From Nitrospira sp. (GTDB lineage: Bacteria > Nitrospirota > Nitrospiria > Nitrospirales > Nitrospiraceae): DNA of 64,000 nt. The notes beneath the pieces are model-generated. The model made no database searches, was not told the DNA's origin, and saw only the letters and a program-made list of their open reading frames with translations. The translations under genes were made by a program, and so were the position numbers. The stretch is from contig CP092079.1 in assembly GCA_022226955.1 (NCBI GenBank), forward strand, positions 1,519,053 to 1,583,052, read 5' to 3'. Positions 46,517-54,983 of the stretch are shown here, piece by piece. Each line of letters starts with the position of its first letter. The stretch's first letter is position 1.

Positions 46517-47032
46517 ATGGACGTACAAGACTTTTTAGAACAAGGCCAAGGCCGCGAAGAAGATAAGCGAGAAGCGTGGCATCTTTTTCAACAGGCCTAT
46601 GAACGCCAGATGAAGGGCGACCTGGAAGAGGCCGTCAATCTCTACAAGCAATCGCTGGCCATTCACCCCACGGCCGAGGCCTATACGTTTCTCGGCTGGA
46701 CCTACAGCTTCATGGGACGGCTCGACGACGCCATCGACGAGTGCCACAAAGCCATCGCGCAGGACCCCGACTTCGGCAACCCCTACAACGACATCGGGGC
46801 CTATTTGATTGAAAAAGGGGATTTCGACGAAGCGATCATTTGGTTTCAGAAGGCCATGCAGGCCAGACGCTACGAAAGTCCAGCGTTCCCGCATTTGAAC
46901 ATCGGCCGGGTCTACGAGAAGCAAGGCCGCTGGACCGAAGCCATCGAGGCTTACAAGAAGGCACTCACGCTCAACCCCAACTACGCGCTCGCGAAGAAAT
47001 CGCTGGGCCGGCTAATCAGCTCATTGAACTAG
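46517..47032 (+). CDS. TPR repeat protein, soluble
   Basis: 171 residues from ATG 46517; the frame upstream runs through repeat copy 3 and is discarded. About four TPR units (AEAYTFLGWTYSFMGRLDDA, GNPYNDIGAYLIEKGDFDEA, PHLNIGRVYEKQGRWTEA) occupy most of the chain. No signal peptide or membrane segment. It probably mediates protein contacts; the partner is unknown. It is followed by a receiver-like gene six bases later and ygfZ, forming a likely co-transcribed trio. Confidence 0.87.
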   Translation: MDVQDFLEQGQGREEDKREAWHLFQQAYERQMKGDLEEAVNLYKQSLAIHPTAEAYTFLGWTYSFMGRLDDAIDECHKAIAQDPDFGNPYNDIGAYLIEKGDFDEAIIWFQKAMQARRYESPAFPHLNIGRVYEKQGRWTEAIEAYKKALTLNPNYALAKKSLGRLISSLN

Positions 47033-47038
47033 GAATGC

Positions 47039-47422
47039 ATGGACCAGGCTGAACGCACCATTCTCGTCGCCGTCACCGATATCTTCTTCTATACCAAAGT
47101 ACGCGATGCCTTGCGCACCGGCGGCTACCGCATCGAGAAGGCCAGGGCGCAGCAAGAGATCGCGGAGAAATCCGCCACCGCATCGCCGGTCGCTGTGATT
47201 CTGGATATGAACGATCTGACCCTGAATGCCTTTCAGGCCATCGAAACCCTGAAAGCCGACCCTCGATTGACATCCATTCCCATTCTTGCCTATGCCAATC
47301 ATGAAGAAGTCGAGACCTGGAATAGGGCCAAAGCCTTGGGCGTCACAAAGATTGTGTCTCGCAACGAATTCTCGGCTCGCACCAAAGATCTGGTCGATGA
47401 AGTACAGAAGGGCACCCGATGA
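47039..47422 (+). CDS. stand-alone receiver-like protein, degenerate
   Basis: 127 residues with a CheY-like pattern: TILVAVTDIFFYTKVRDALR, PVAVILDMNDLTLNAFQAI and IPILAYANHEEVETWNRAKALG. The central aspartate (ILDMND) remains. The acidic pair after strand 1 is reduced to one Asp (VAVTD), and the conserved lysine is doubtful, so phosphotransfer is uncertain. The last four bases overlap ygfZ (ATGA). Confidence 0.75.
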   Translation: MDQAERTILVAVTDIFFYTKVRDALRTGGYRIEKARAQQEIAEKSATASPVAVILDMNDLTLNAFQAIETLKADPRLTSIPILAYANHEEVETWNRAKALGVTKIVSRNEFSARTKDLVDEVQKGTR

Positions 47423-48510
47423 AACAATCCCGTCTGCATGCGCAACAGGTTCAACTAGGGGCAACGTTTGAAGAGGTCGCCGGCTGGGAGGTGCCCGTCC
47501 ACTATGGGGACTGGCGCACTGAGTACGATGCGGTCCGTCAAGCCGTCGGCCTATCGGACCTTTCTCACCGCGGCAAGATCAGAGTCACCGGCGACGACCG
47601 GGTGAAGTGGCTGCAGAGCGTGATCAGCAACGACATCCTGCCGCTTCAACCAGGCCAGGGCCGCTATTCCAGCTTCCTGACGCATAAAGGGAAGATGCTG
47701 ACCTATTTCCGCTGCTACGTACTGACCGACGCCGTCATGCTGGAAGACGTCGGGGAAATCGGCGACCACACATTCACCGCCCTGCGCAAGTTTCTGCTCT
47801 ACGGCACCAAAGCAAAAATGGAGAGCTGCGCGGAGAGCTGGGGCTTGCTCCTCGTCAGCGGACCCAAGGCGGCGCAGACCGTGAAATCCGCCTTCGGCGT
47901 CGATTGCAGCGATGTGCAGCCGATAAACTTCGTCACGGCCCAGATCGGCGGACAGCAAGCCCTCGTAATCCGGACAGAAGAAACCGGCGAAGTCGATCTC
48001 GAGATTCTGCTTCCTGCGGAGGCGGTCGCCACAGCCTGGACCGGCCTCATGCAAGCCGGTGCGGCAAGCGGCATCAAGGCCGTCGGCAGCCAAGCCCGCG
48101 AAGTATTGCGCATGGAAGCCGGCATCCCTAAAGCGGGATCCGAATTGAACGAAGAAATCGTCCCACCTGAAGCCAATCTGGAAAGCAAGGCCTTCAGCCT
48201 GAACAAAGGCTGCTATCCAGGGCAAGAAGTCGTCGCCAGGATGGATACCTACGGCAACGTCCGTCGGCACTTGGTCGGGCTCGTGCTAAAGGATACCATC
48301 GTCCCGCCCAAAGGCTCTAAACTGTTCAGTGGCGATCGCGAAGTGGGCTGGGTCAGCAGCGCGACATTCTCACCGCAGCAAAACGCCGTCATCGCCTTCG
48401 GCTTCCCCTTGCGGGACTTCAGCAAGGCCGGAACGGCCTTATCGATTGAAGTAGAAGGCGCGCGGCACGACGCGACGGTGAAAGACCTTCCTTTCTACCG
48501 CCGCGCGTAG
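47419..48510 (+). CDS. ygfZ: YgfZ/GcvT folate-binding protein
   Basis: 363 residues. The YgfZ motif KGCYPGQEVVARMDTYG (cysteine for Fe-S cluster work) is present. The N-terminal GcvT-like part has FEEVAGWEVPVHYGDWRTEY and LSDLSHRGKIRVTGDDRVKWLQSVISNDI in pieces. YgfZ helps assemble or repair Fe-S clusters in enzymes such as MiaB with tetrahydrofolate; GcvT itself would be part of a glycine cleavage operon, which is absent. It overlaps the receiver gene by four bases. Confidence 0.88.
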   Translation: MKQSRLHAQQVQLGATFEEVAGWEVPVHYGDWRTEYDAVRQAVGLSDLSHRGKIRVTGDDRVKWLQSVISNDILPLQPGQGRYSSFLTHKGKMLTYFRCYVLTDAVMLEDVGEIGDHTFTALRKFLLYGTKAKMESCAESWGLLLVSGPKAAQTVKSAFGVDCSDVQPINFVTAQIGGQQALVIRTEETGEVDLEILLPAEAVATAWTGLMQAGAASGIKAVGSQAREVLRMEAGIPKAGSELNEEIVPPEANLESKAFSLNKGCYPGQEVVARMDTYGNVRRHLVGLVLKDTIVPPKGSKLFSGDREVGWVSSATFSPQQNAVIAFGFPLRDFSKAGTALSIEVEGARHDATVKDLPFYRRA

Positions 48511-48635
48511 GCATAAAGAGCCTTACCTACAGAACATCAGGGCAAGTCTCCCACGATTATTGCCCACCCCCAAGGCCAGTGTTATAGTGCAACTGATGAA
48601 CCGCGCAACACTCCGAGGGATAGGACTCATTGTTT

Positions 48636-48872
48636 ATGAACACCGATCTTCTTCAGCGCATCACGATTGAACCAGGCAAATGCGGCGGCCGCCCGTGCAT
48701 CCGTGGCATGCGTATCCGTGTTCAGGACGTTCTGGACATGCTGGCCGCCGGTACTCCTGAAGAGGAGATCCTTCGCGACTACCCATACCTAGAGCATGAC
48801 GATATTCGCGCTACCCTCACCTATGCTGCCGCATACATGGATCATACGATCGTCTCCGCACAGCCCAGATGA
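48636..48872 (+). CDS. DUF433 family protein, likely antitoxin
   Basis: 78 residues from ATG 48636: RITIEPGKCGGRPCIRGMRI, VQDVLDMLAAGTPEEEIL and YPYLEHDDIRATLTYAAAY. This is the DUF433 winged-HTH pattern common in antitoxins. Its stop overlaps the start of the DUF5615 gene by four bases, the standard arrangement of this toxin-antitoxin type. Confidence 0.88.
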   Translation: MNTDLLQRITIEPGKCGGRPCIRGMRIRVQDVLDMLAAGTPEEEILRDYPYLEHDDIRATLTYAAAYMDHTIVSAQPR

Positions 48873-49198
48873 AATTTCTGGTTGATGCCAACCTTCCGCC
48901 CGGTCTTGCCACTTGGCTTCGCGAGCACTCACACGAAGCCACCCATGTATACGAGCAACCCGGCTTGTCGCTCGATGATCGAGCCATCTTCGAATTCTCG
49001 CGAGCACACGGATATACCATCGTCACAAAAGATGAGGACTTCGCAGCCCTCGTCATTCTCGACAAAAACCCAGCAGCAGTCGTATGGGTGCGATTCGGTA
49101 ACGCCACGAATGCCATGCTGAGAAACTGGCTTGAACCGCTTCTTCCTGAGATCGTGCAACGCCTAGCGGCCGGGGAAACGTTGATTGAAGTGGTCTAA
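48869..49198 (+). CDS. DUF5615 PIN-like protein, likely toxin
   Basis: 109 residues: MKFLVDANLPPGLATWLREHS, then LDDRAIFEFSRAHGYTIVTKDEDFA and VVWVRFGNATN. These match PIN-like DUF5615 proteins, whose conserved aspartates (VDANLP, TKDEDF) suggest RNase activity. Partner of the DUF433 gene. A decayed IS3 element follows directly on the other strand. Confidence 0.88.
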   Translation: MKFLVDANLPPGLATWLREHSHEATHVYEQPGLSLDDRAIFEFSRAHGYTIVTKDEDFAALVILDKNPAAVVWVRFGNATNAMLRNWLEPLLPEIVQRLAAGETLIEVV

Positions 49199-49199
49199 A

Positions 49200-49890
49200 G
49201 CCTCGAGAAGATTTCCCGAAACGTTCTGATACTCTTGTCGCATCAAGTGAATACGGATTGTTGAAATTGAGGCTGTCCTTCCCAACCTTTTGCGGACACG
49301 TTGCGCCCGGTTCGATACGGCTTCAAATGTCTCTGGTCTGACTCCGCTCAGATCGCTGTGTCGACGAATACGGTTATAGAAAGTCTCCGTATAGTCGGCG
49401 ATCTCAGCCGTCACGAGCTCCCGAGTTTGGGCATCAATGCACTTCTTGATCCACTTCTTCTCAAGTTACTAAAAAATGATCCGCCACGGCATTATCTCAA
49501 CGGTTGCCACATCGACTCCTGCAGGGCTCAAGGGGATGCGCTCGACAGAAGCTCCGCCACGCATCGCTGCCAAGTTGGGAACCTTGATCGGAATAAATCA
49601 GGCCATGCCGAGACTTTCGTTATCGCACAGCCATGAGGAGCGCATCCAGCACGAGGGCTTGAGCCAACATGGTCTTTGGTGGACCAGCCGACGATACGGC
49701 GCAAGCACAAGTCCATCACGACGGCCCAATATGGCCAACCTTCCCACATACGCGCGTAGGTAAGGTCGGTAACCCAGACGTGGGTGAACGGTAAACCCGC
49801 GTTGCAGTGTATGAGGGATGAACGGAGTGGAGGCACCGTATAGGCTATGCGGATCAGGTCAAGCACCCACTGATATCTTCCCACGCTCGA
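49200..49890 (-). mobile_element. decayed IS3-family transposase (orfB-like) remnant
   Basis: Read on the minus strand, pieces in different frames line up with the integrase core: VWVTDLTYARMWEGWPYWAV (first Asp), AQALVLDALLMA, RHGLIYSDQGSQLGSDAWRS (second Asp), then DNAVADHF where the catalytic Glu-SFF is expected, and finally YTETFYNRIRRHSDLSGVRPETFEA. Several frameshifts and stops interrupt it, and the third catalytic residue is lost. The N-terminal part and orfA are missing, so it is inactive. I could not define terminal inverted repeats. Exact ends are uncertain by tens of bases. Confidence 0.85.
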
Positions 49891-49952
49891 TCGGCAAGTA
49901 TTACAGGGTGCGCGGGGAAATGGGGTCTGACATCTCTCGAAGTTTTAGATTG

Positions 49953-50345
49953 CTAGATGGGTAATCGTAAGACTTCTTGATTAATCTTAAGTACACAACG
50001 ACGGTATTCTTCGAGATCATCACCATAAGGATCCTCAATATTCCAGGTCAGTAGCTTGGCTACTCGGACATTCGCAAGCTTTCTCGCCACATGTTTGTCT
50101 AACGCCACTACCAGGTCAAAATCCTGAAGATTCAGACCTTCGAGACCAGAAGGGACATGCCGAGAAATCGAGACGTCAAAGTGGGCTTTCAAGGTTTCCA
50201 GAGCATTCACAGCATCTTCCGGTGTTCCAGGTTTTAGTCCACAGGATTTTACGATAATGCTTTCTCCATGCCGCCTTCTTGTCAGCGCTTCTGCCATCAC
50301 GCTTCGACAAGTATTGCCGGTACAAACAAATAAGATCGAGGTCAT
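49953..50345 (-). CDS. low-molecular-weight protein-tyrosine phosphatase family protein
   Basis: 130 residues. The P-loop CTGNTCRS (C-x5-R-S) is at residues ~8-15 and the general acid loop EDPYGDDLEEY near residue 105, both needed for catalysis. VKSCGLKPGTPEDAVNALE fits LMW-PTP rather than arsenate reductase. Possible substrates include tyrosine-phosphorylated kinases of exopolysaccharide export or protein-arginine phosphate. The 247 bases upstream (50346-50592) hold no gene I can support. Confidence 0.9.
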   Translation of the reverse strand: MTSILFVCTGNTCRSVMAEALTRRRHGESIIVKSCGLKPGTPEDAVNALETLKAHFDVSISRHVPSGLEGLNLQDFDLVVALDKHVARKLANVRVAKLLTWNIEDPYGDDLEEYRRCVLKINQEVLRLPI

Positions 50346-50560
50346 GGCTAGTGCGGAGAGAGCGTTTTCACGTTAAATCTACTTGCATCTTCAAATGGCA
50401 AAGTTGGGGCCGGAAAAAGACAGCCCCGTGCCGCGAACGGTGTGGCTGCCAGATCTGGCCCTATCCTCTTTGCAGACGCAACGATTGAATCCAAAATGCA
50501 TCGAGCTATTCGGCTGAAGTCGTCACCACAACTTACTACTCATGCCTAAGCTGACTGGAT

Positions 50561-50590
50561 TTCCCCTTTCCCGCCGGATAGAGAGGGGAA
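50561..50590 (-). terminator. possible terminator hairpin after the 160-residue gene
   Basis: TTCCCCTTTC and GAGAGGGGAA pair with one mismatch around ten bases, directly at the stop codon. No U-run follows on the minus strand, so support is weak. Confidence 0.35.
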
Positions 50591-50592
50591 AA

Positions 50593-51075
50593 CTACTTTT
50601 CCGGGTTTCTCGCCGCCGATACGGCTTTCGCGAACGCCAGCAGGCTCGCCCGTTCTGCATCGTCCAACGCCAGCAACAGATGCGCTTCTTCGCCATGCAT
50701 CAGGCGCAGGCTCAAGAACGGCTCTTCGCGACGTTTTTCCTTGTTGTCCCACATCGCATCGATCACCTGGACTTTGTCCAACTGCCCGACCGACACCACG
50801 TCGTACCGGAAGTAGGAATCGCCGATGACCATATCGAAGACGACATTGCCGGCGGTAAGCAACACAAGATTGAACCGGCCCTGATCTTCGTATCCTTCAG
50901 GCAAAAATTTATTGATGTGGAACAACGCCACTTTGCGATCGCCCAAGGCGGCGCGGAATTTTTCCTTCAACGCCTGATAATCGATCTGCAGCGCTTTTTC
51001 ATCCGGGTTCGTCGCCGCCGCCGCTGCATCTTCCGCTCTTTGATACACTTCATCTGCTGACATCAACCCTGCCAT
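50593..51075 (-). CDS. conserved hypothetical cytoplasmic protein, 160 aa
   Basis: From ATG 51075 (GGGGGAG eight bases upstream). No signal or membrane helix. An acidic helical N-terminus (SADEVYQRAEDAAAAATNPD) leads to a mixed domain: KVALFHINKFLPEGYEDQGRF, VVFDMVIGDSYFRYDVVSVG and HLLLALDDAERASLLAFAKA. The composition is clearly coding. I do not recognise a family. It may share a transcript with the small membrane protein upstream, 66 bases away. Confidence 0.75.
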   Translation of the reverse strand: MAGLMSADEVYQRAEDAAAAATNPDEKALQIDYQALKEKFRAALGDRKVALFHINKFLPEGYEDQGRFNLVLLTAGNVVFDMVIGDSYFRYDVVSVGQLDKVQVIDAMWDNKEKRREEPFLSLRLMHGEEAHLLLALDDAERASLLAFAKAVSAARNPEK

Positions 51076-51141
51076 GACGTGATCTCCCCCCATGTGCCGT
51101 ACGCAGAAGGCGTACGATTGTGTCGTGCTATCCGACGTGAT

Positions 51142-51396
51142 TTATAAGACTGCTGCTATTTTCCGTGCCTTAACCGCCCGTACCACCCCGATGAGCCCGA
51201 GCCCGGCCCAGGCAAACTCCAACACAATAAATCCCACTCGCTGATCCTCGATCGCCACCACACCCAAGAGCAGCGATCCGATGATGTTCAGCGCCAGATA
51301 CCCTGCATCCAATTCACGCCAGATCCCGCTTTGGATGAGCGCATAGGCGGTCAGCACCATGAGCGCGCCCATCACCGACAACACCTGGAACAGCAT
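51142..51396 (-). CDS. small membrane protein, 84 aa, CBU_0592-like
   Basis: Three hydrophobic segments: LFQVLSVMGALMVLTAYALI, AGYLALNIIGSLLLGVVAI and GFIVLEFAWAGLGLIGVVRA. The order resembles small CBU_0592-type membrane proteins with a GW-A-L-N-GS motif. Function is unknown. The short cytoplasmic tail is basic (KARK). Confidence 0.72.
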   Translation of the reverse strand: MLFQVLSVMGALMVLTAYALIQSGIWRELDAGYLALNIIGSLLLGVVAIEDQRVGFIVLEFAWAGLGLIGVVRAVKARKIAAVL

Positions 51397-51491
51397 AGAG
51401 GGAACACCTCTGATAGCCGGCCTGAATCGAGTTGGTACGGTAACCGGCCGCTGGGCATGAATGCAAGAGGGTTGACGAGAAGGCAGGCGGT

Positions 51492-52970
51492 TTACCGGGC
51501 CGTCAGTCGATACGAAAAACGCGTCTTCCCGGCATCGTCGACGACCGTCAGATCAAACGTTGTCTTGGTAATGCGGACCAGGCCGAAATTGTCGTACCCG
51601 CCTTCGTTAATCAGCCGGGTGGGGTGCAGCGTTTCACTTGCCGCGGTCACCCGGCCGTGACGAGCCGAGAGCGGCCCTGCGATGAACTCGTGAAAATCGA
51701 TGACACCGTCTTGATCGGGGTCATAGGCGTTCGCCTGCACCCAATGCACATCGCCGCCAAGGAACACGACATTCTTGAGTTTCTGTCCGAGAATCGCATC
51801 GACGATCACCTGTCGTTCGCGCTCGAACCCCGTGCCATCCGGTCCACCGGCCCAGCCGTCATAGCCCGGCACGCTGGCGCCGCCGCCTTTGGGAATCGAC
51901 AGCGGCACCGACGTCGCGACGACTTTCCAGGTGGCCGTGGAATGCGCTAATCCCTCAAGCAACCAGCTCAATTGCACTGCCCCCAGCATCGTCTTGGCCG
52001 GACCATCCTGATCCGCATTCCGGCTGCGATATTGCCGCGTGTCCAGAATGAACAGTTCAAGATCGGCCCCATACCGCACTGAGCGATACATTCGGCTCGG
52101 ATCACCGGACGGCGACGCAATCGGCCAATACTCACGCAACGCCTGCCGCCCTGCCGGCATCTGGTCGTCGAACGGCCCGGCAAAATTATTGCGCACCTCA
52201 TGATCGTCCCAGATCGCATACACCGGCACCGTTTCCAAAAACCGCCGCAGCGACTCGGCCCCGCGCTGATAGCGATGGCGCGTCCGATACTCCGTAAGCG
52301 TGGAGGCTTTGAAATCCGCCCCCGGTTCGTTGGGCGGCGAGGCACAAGTATCGTCGCTATAGATCGTGTCACCCAAAAACAGGAAAAAATCGGGGTCCTG
52401 ATTCCGCATGACATCGAAGATGGAATAGCCACCGAAGCCCTGCCGACAACGCTGCTGGCCGCCTAAGTCGCCGCTCCAGGCAAAAACCACCGGCACTGAA
52501 TGCTGCGCCGCCGGCAACGTCGTGAATTCACCCCGCGCCGCCACCCGTGCATCAACCGGAATAACCCCATCGACGATTGGCCCCACCAATACATAATAGC
52601 GATAGCGCGTCTCCGGAACCGCTCCTTCCAAGGGAATCGTCACCGTAAAATCTGTCTCTGGGCCGGTCATCATGCGAGCCGTTCTTGCCACTGGCGATAC
52701 CGCCGACGCCATCTTCGAAGCCGCCTCCCAGACCGACGGTGGGGCCCATTCCACCTGCACGAGCGCTGGCCCTTCGGTACGCACCCAAAGCAACGCGCCC
52801 TGCGCGGTCACATCTCCTACCGTAACCCCCTGTGGAAGCACTTCCGGCGTCACCACACCCGCTACGCGAAACGGACTGCTCGGAGGAAGCCCCTCGCGCG
52901 AAGCAGACGTGCAGCTAACCGAGACAAGCGCCAGCAGGATTGCGGGAACAAGAAAGACGAGGTGTCGCAT
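51492..52970 (-). CDS. PhoD-like alkaline phosphatase, lipoprotein
   Basis: 492 residues. The signal ends in a lipobox (LVSVSC), so it is probably membrane-anchored in the periplasm. An N-terminal Fn3-like PhoD_N domain (VTVGDVTAQGALLWVRTEGP) precedes the metallophosphatase: FLFLGDTIYSDD, AIWDDHEVRNNFAG, ATSVPLSIPKGG and VVFLGGDVHWVQANA carry the metal ligands. PhoD enzymes hydrolyse phosphodiesters and teichoic or phospholipid substrates with calcium and iron. It is not a Tat signal, unlike Bacillus PhoD. Confidence 0.9.
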   Translation of the reverse strand: MRHLVFLVPAILLALVSVSCTSASREGLPPSSPFRVAGVVTPEVLPQGVTVGDVTAQGALLWVRTEGPALVQVEWAPPSVWEAASKMASAVSPVARTARMMTGPETDFTVTIPLEGAVPETRYRYYVLVGPIVDGVIPVDARVAARGEFTTLPAAQHSVPVVFAWSGDLGGQQRCRQGFGGYSIFDVMRNQDPDFFLFLGDTIYSDDTCASPPNEPGADFKASTLTEYRTRHRYQRGAESLRRFLETVPVYAIWDDHEVRNNFAGPFDDQMPAGRQALREYWPIASPSGDPSRMYRSVRYGADLELFILDTRQYRSRNADQDGPAKTMLGAVQLSWLLEGLAHSTATWKVVATSVPLSIPKGGGASVPGYDGWAGGPDGTGFERERQVIVDAILGQKLKNVVFLGGDVHWVQANAYDPDQDGVIDFHEFIAGPLSARHGRVTAASETLHPTRLINEGGYDNFGLVRITKTTFDLTVVDDAGKTRFSYRLTAR

Positions 52971-53096
52971 GGAGCATGTCCTATCCTAGGCAACTCAAAG
53001 GATCAAATCAGGCCTAGCTATCAAATCTTAGAGCCCTGGGGACCTTGAAAACTGGATAGGCGGCCCGGCATACTGGGACCTCACACGAGGCACACC

Positions 53097-53333
53097 ATGC
53101 ACGACATCAACTGTTGCGTTCAGAATTGCCAAGCCACTCCCTACGCGCCGGCCGGCACCAAATCGGTCTGCAAGGACCACTTCATCAACTTCCTGACCTG
53201 GCGCCGCCGCCGAGGGCCGCAGATGTTCATGAAGTATGCCGCTATGACCATGGGCGAACGCGACACCGTCTCCGCCGAGTGGCAAAAGACCATCCAAGTC
53301 GACGAAGTCCCCTCCAACGCGCCGAAGAGCTAG
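53097..53333 (+). CDS. small conserved hypothetical protein, 78 aa
   Basis: 78 residues from ATG 53097. Cys/His near the start (CCVQNCQATPYAPAGTKSVC with KDHF) could form a zinc site. A basic WRRRRGP segment and an acidic-neutral helix with MGERDTVSAEWQKTI follow. No signal peptide. I do not recognise the family. It is isolated between the PhoD-like gene and the FRG gene. Confidence 0.68.
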   Translation: MHDINCCVQNCQATPYAPAGTKSVCKDHFINFLTWRRRRGPQMFMKYAAMTMGERDTVSAEWQKTIQVDEVPSNAPKS

Positions 53334-53370
53334 AGATAAGAACGGCGCTATTTTTGCTAGTCCTTTTCGC

Positions 53371-54174
53371 TTAGAGCCGTCCTTTCTCGCGCTTTTCTAT
53401 TTCTCTATATGCCAATGTCTCCATCAAAGATTCTTCATTGCCAAAGAGCGAGTACGCATTAACGTTCATCCTGTCGAGCTTTTCAAGAACCTTATCTCGC
53501 TCACTCGCAGATATAAGATATTTCACCAGCACATCCTGCGCTCCCTTGCTCACTTCAATGGCATCCTCGTGACTACAATACAACCATGCGCTGTTATCCC
53601 GTTTTTTGCATATCGTATATTCACACTGCTGAACATGATGTCTTCTATGTGCCGCAACATAAGACCCGCAACCAACAATAGTTGGAGCGCCAACTTGACC
53701 ACCTTTCCCACCCTCGACATACTCTCTAAAGATGTAGATTGCGACATTCTCTGCATCACGACGAGCATTTTGAAAAGCAAAAAATGCCGCGACATACGGT
53801 GATCGCGTCCAATCTAACAATGGCGAGGGAAATCCATGGTGCCTAAGATAGATCATGAATTCATACCCTGGAGGGGGCATAGGAATTCCATTCTCCTCTC
53901 TTTCCAATTCACCAAGACGAGGTGCGCTGGGGCTAAGCGTTAGCACGGATGGCTCAACCGCCCGCAATAGTTGAGAATACTCATTCACGGCATACGGACG
54001 CGGGGAAAACCGTTCTAATGTGGTGACAAGTTGCCACGAATCATTTGCCTGGCCTCGAAAAAGTGGAGATGAAACATAGTGCTCATTTTCTGTTTTGGCT
54101 GCGCGAACAACAGAAAAAACGTTCTCCACTTCAGCTTCAAAATCTTCCCATGTTGAGATCTGCTTCACCTTCAT
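53371..54174 (-). CDS. FRG domain protein, possible defence gene
   Basis: 267 residues with an FRG domain at the N-terminal half: SSPLFRGQANDSWQLVTTLER and FMIYLRHHGFPSPLLDWTRS followed by PYVAAFFAF, which matches the family consensus. The DNA is more AT-rich than its surroundings, suggesting transfer. FRG proteins are of unknown activity and are often found near phage-defence or mobile genes. The C-terminal half has no recognised domain. It lies next to the parDE-like module and the SnoaL tail remnant. Confidence 0.85.
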   Translation of the reverse strand: MKVKQISTWEDFEAEVENVFSVVRAAKTENEHYVSSPLFRGQANDSWQLVTTLERFSPRPYAVNEYSQLLRAVEPSVLTLSPSAPRLGELEREENGIPMPPPGYEFMIYLRHHGFPSPLLDWTRSPYVAAFFAFQNARRDAENVAIYIFREYVEGGKGGQVGAPTIVGCGSYVAAHRRHHVQQCEYTICKKRDNSAWLYCSHEDAIEVSKGAQDVLVKYLISASERDKVLEKLDRMNVNAYSLFGNEESLMETLAYREIEKREKGRL

Positions 54175-54261
54175 AAATGGACCTTAAACATTGGGGACCT
54201 GTGCTGCATCGATACTCGCTAAACGACAACCATGTCTAGGGAAACTCCACAAGGCCACAAC

Positions 54262-54357
54262 TCAGCCCACTATCACCGACGCATGGTGATGAATCAGCAG
54301 CCACTCGTCGCCGATGAGTTCGAAGAGATGCGCGATGCAATCGACCTCAGTCCATGC
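54262..54357 (-). pseudogene. remnant of the 3' end of a SnoaL-like gene
   Basis: Bases 54262-54357 keep an open frame ending HLFELIGDEWLLIHHHASVIVG, parallel to NLFERIGDEWLLIHHHGSAVMG at the end of the intact gene 55109-55501. Nine consecutive codons are identical. The remnant begins within five bases of the ParE-like stop. It has no start and is not a gene on its own. Confidence 0.82.
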
Positions 54358-54361
54358 CTAA

Positions 54362-54655
54362 TCACTCTCGGCCAACCCAATACATCGGTCGGCGCTTTAG
54401 GTTCATAACCGCAAGCACTCGCACGCGATCAGGTTTGACGGAATAGAGAAGTGCGTAAGGAAACCGGAGCACAAGTCGGCGGCGGATCGTCCCGGTGATC
54501 AATGGAGCGGCCTCAGGAAAATTCACGATGGCGTGAGTGCAGCGCTCGACCTCGTCAAGAAATGCGGCCCCGAGCCCGGGACTTTCTGACTCGTAGTACT
54601 GTGCGGCTTCGTTCAACTCACGGCGGGCTAACAGATGGTAGGAGACTCGCCCCAT
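54362..54655 (-). CDS. ParE/RelE-family toxin
   Basis: 97 residues: YHLLARRELNEAAQYYESES, LGAAFLDEVERCTHAIVNFPE, RRRLVLRFPYALLYSVKPDRV, VLAVMNLKRRPMYW. This is the ParE/RelE toxin fold in the HigB/ParE-like branch (gyrase poison or ribosome-dependent RNase). Its ATG directly abuts the stop of the antitoxin gene, so coupling is expected. Confidence 0.9.
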   Translation of the reverse strand: MGRVSYHLLARRELNEAAQYYESESPGLGAAFLDEVERCTHAIVNFPEAAPLITGTIRRRLVLRFPYALLYSVKPDRVRVLAVMNLKRRPMYWVGRE

Positions 54656-54880
54656 TCACTTCAGCTTGGCCCGTGCTTCGCGGAACACCTTCGCGGCCGG
54701 TATGCCGGCGTCAGAATCGGTATCCATGTCCGCATCTCTGCGCTGAGCCTCCTCGGCCCAGATTCTGGCATTTTCCTCTTCGGAAAGATTTTCCAAGCTC
54801 TCCAAGAGCTTCCCCGCCAAGCGCGCGCGTGCCTTTGGATCAAGCTTCAAAGCCTCAGCTTCAAGTTCCTTAATACTCAT
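54656..54880 (-). CDS. addiction-module antitoxin
   Basis: 74 residues: MSIKELEAEALKLDPKARAR, LAGKLLESLENLSEEENARI and a C-terminal acidic then basic tail. This opening is characteristic of the addiction-module component family that partners ParE/RelE-type toxins. TAAAAT lies about 8 bases before the ATG on this strand and could be a -10 box, giving a very short leader. Confidence 0.88.
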   Translation of the reverse strand: MSIKELEAEALKLDPKARARLAGKLLESLENLSEEENARIWAEEAQRRDADMDTDSDAGIPAAKVFREARAKLK

Positions 54881-54983
54881 GGGCGCATTTTACACCAAAC
54901 GACTGGATTCTTGAACTAGCCAACATCTCGATCACGGCACGCCTTGGACGAGCGCTTCCCACTCTTCCCCTCACCCCTCCCAG

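Noticed and set aside
50346-50592. gap examined for a tRNA or small RNA
   Set aside because: No cloverleaf, no conserved T-loop sequence and no open frame with a start signal; only a weak hairpin at its end.
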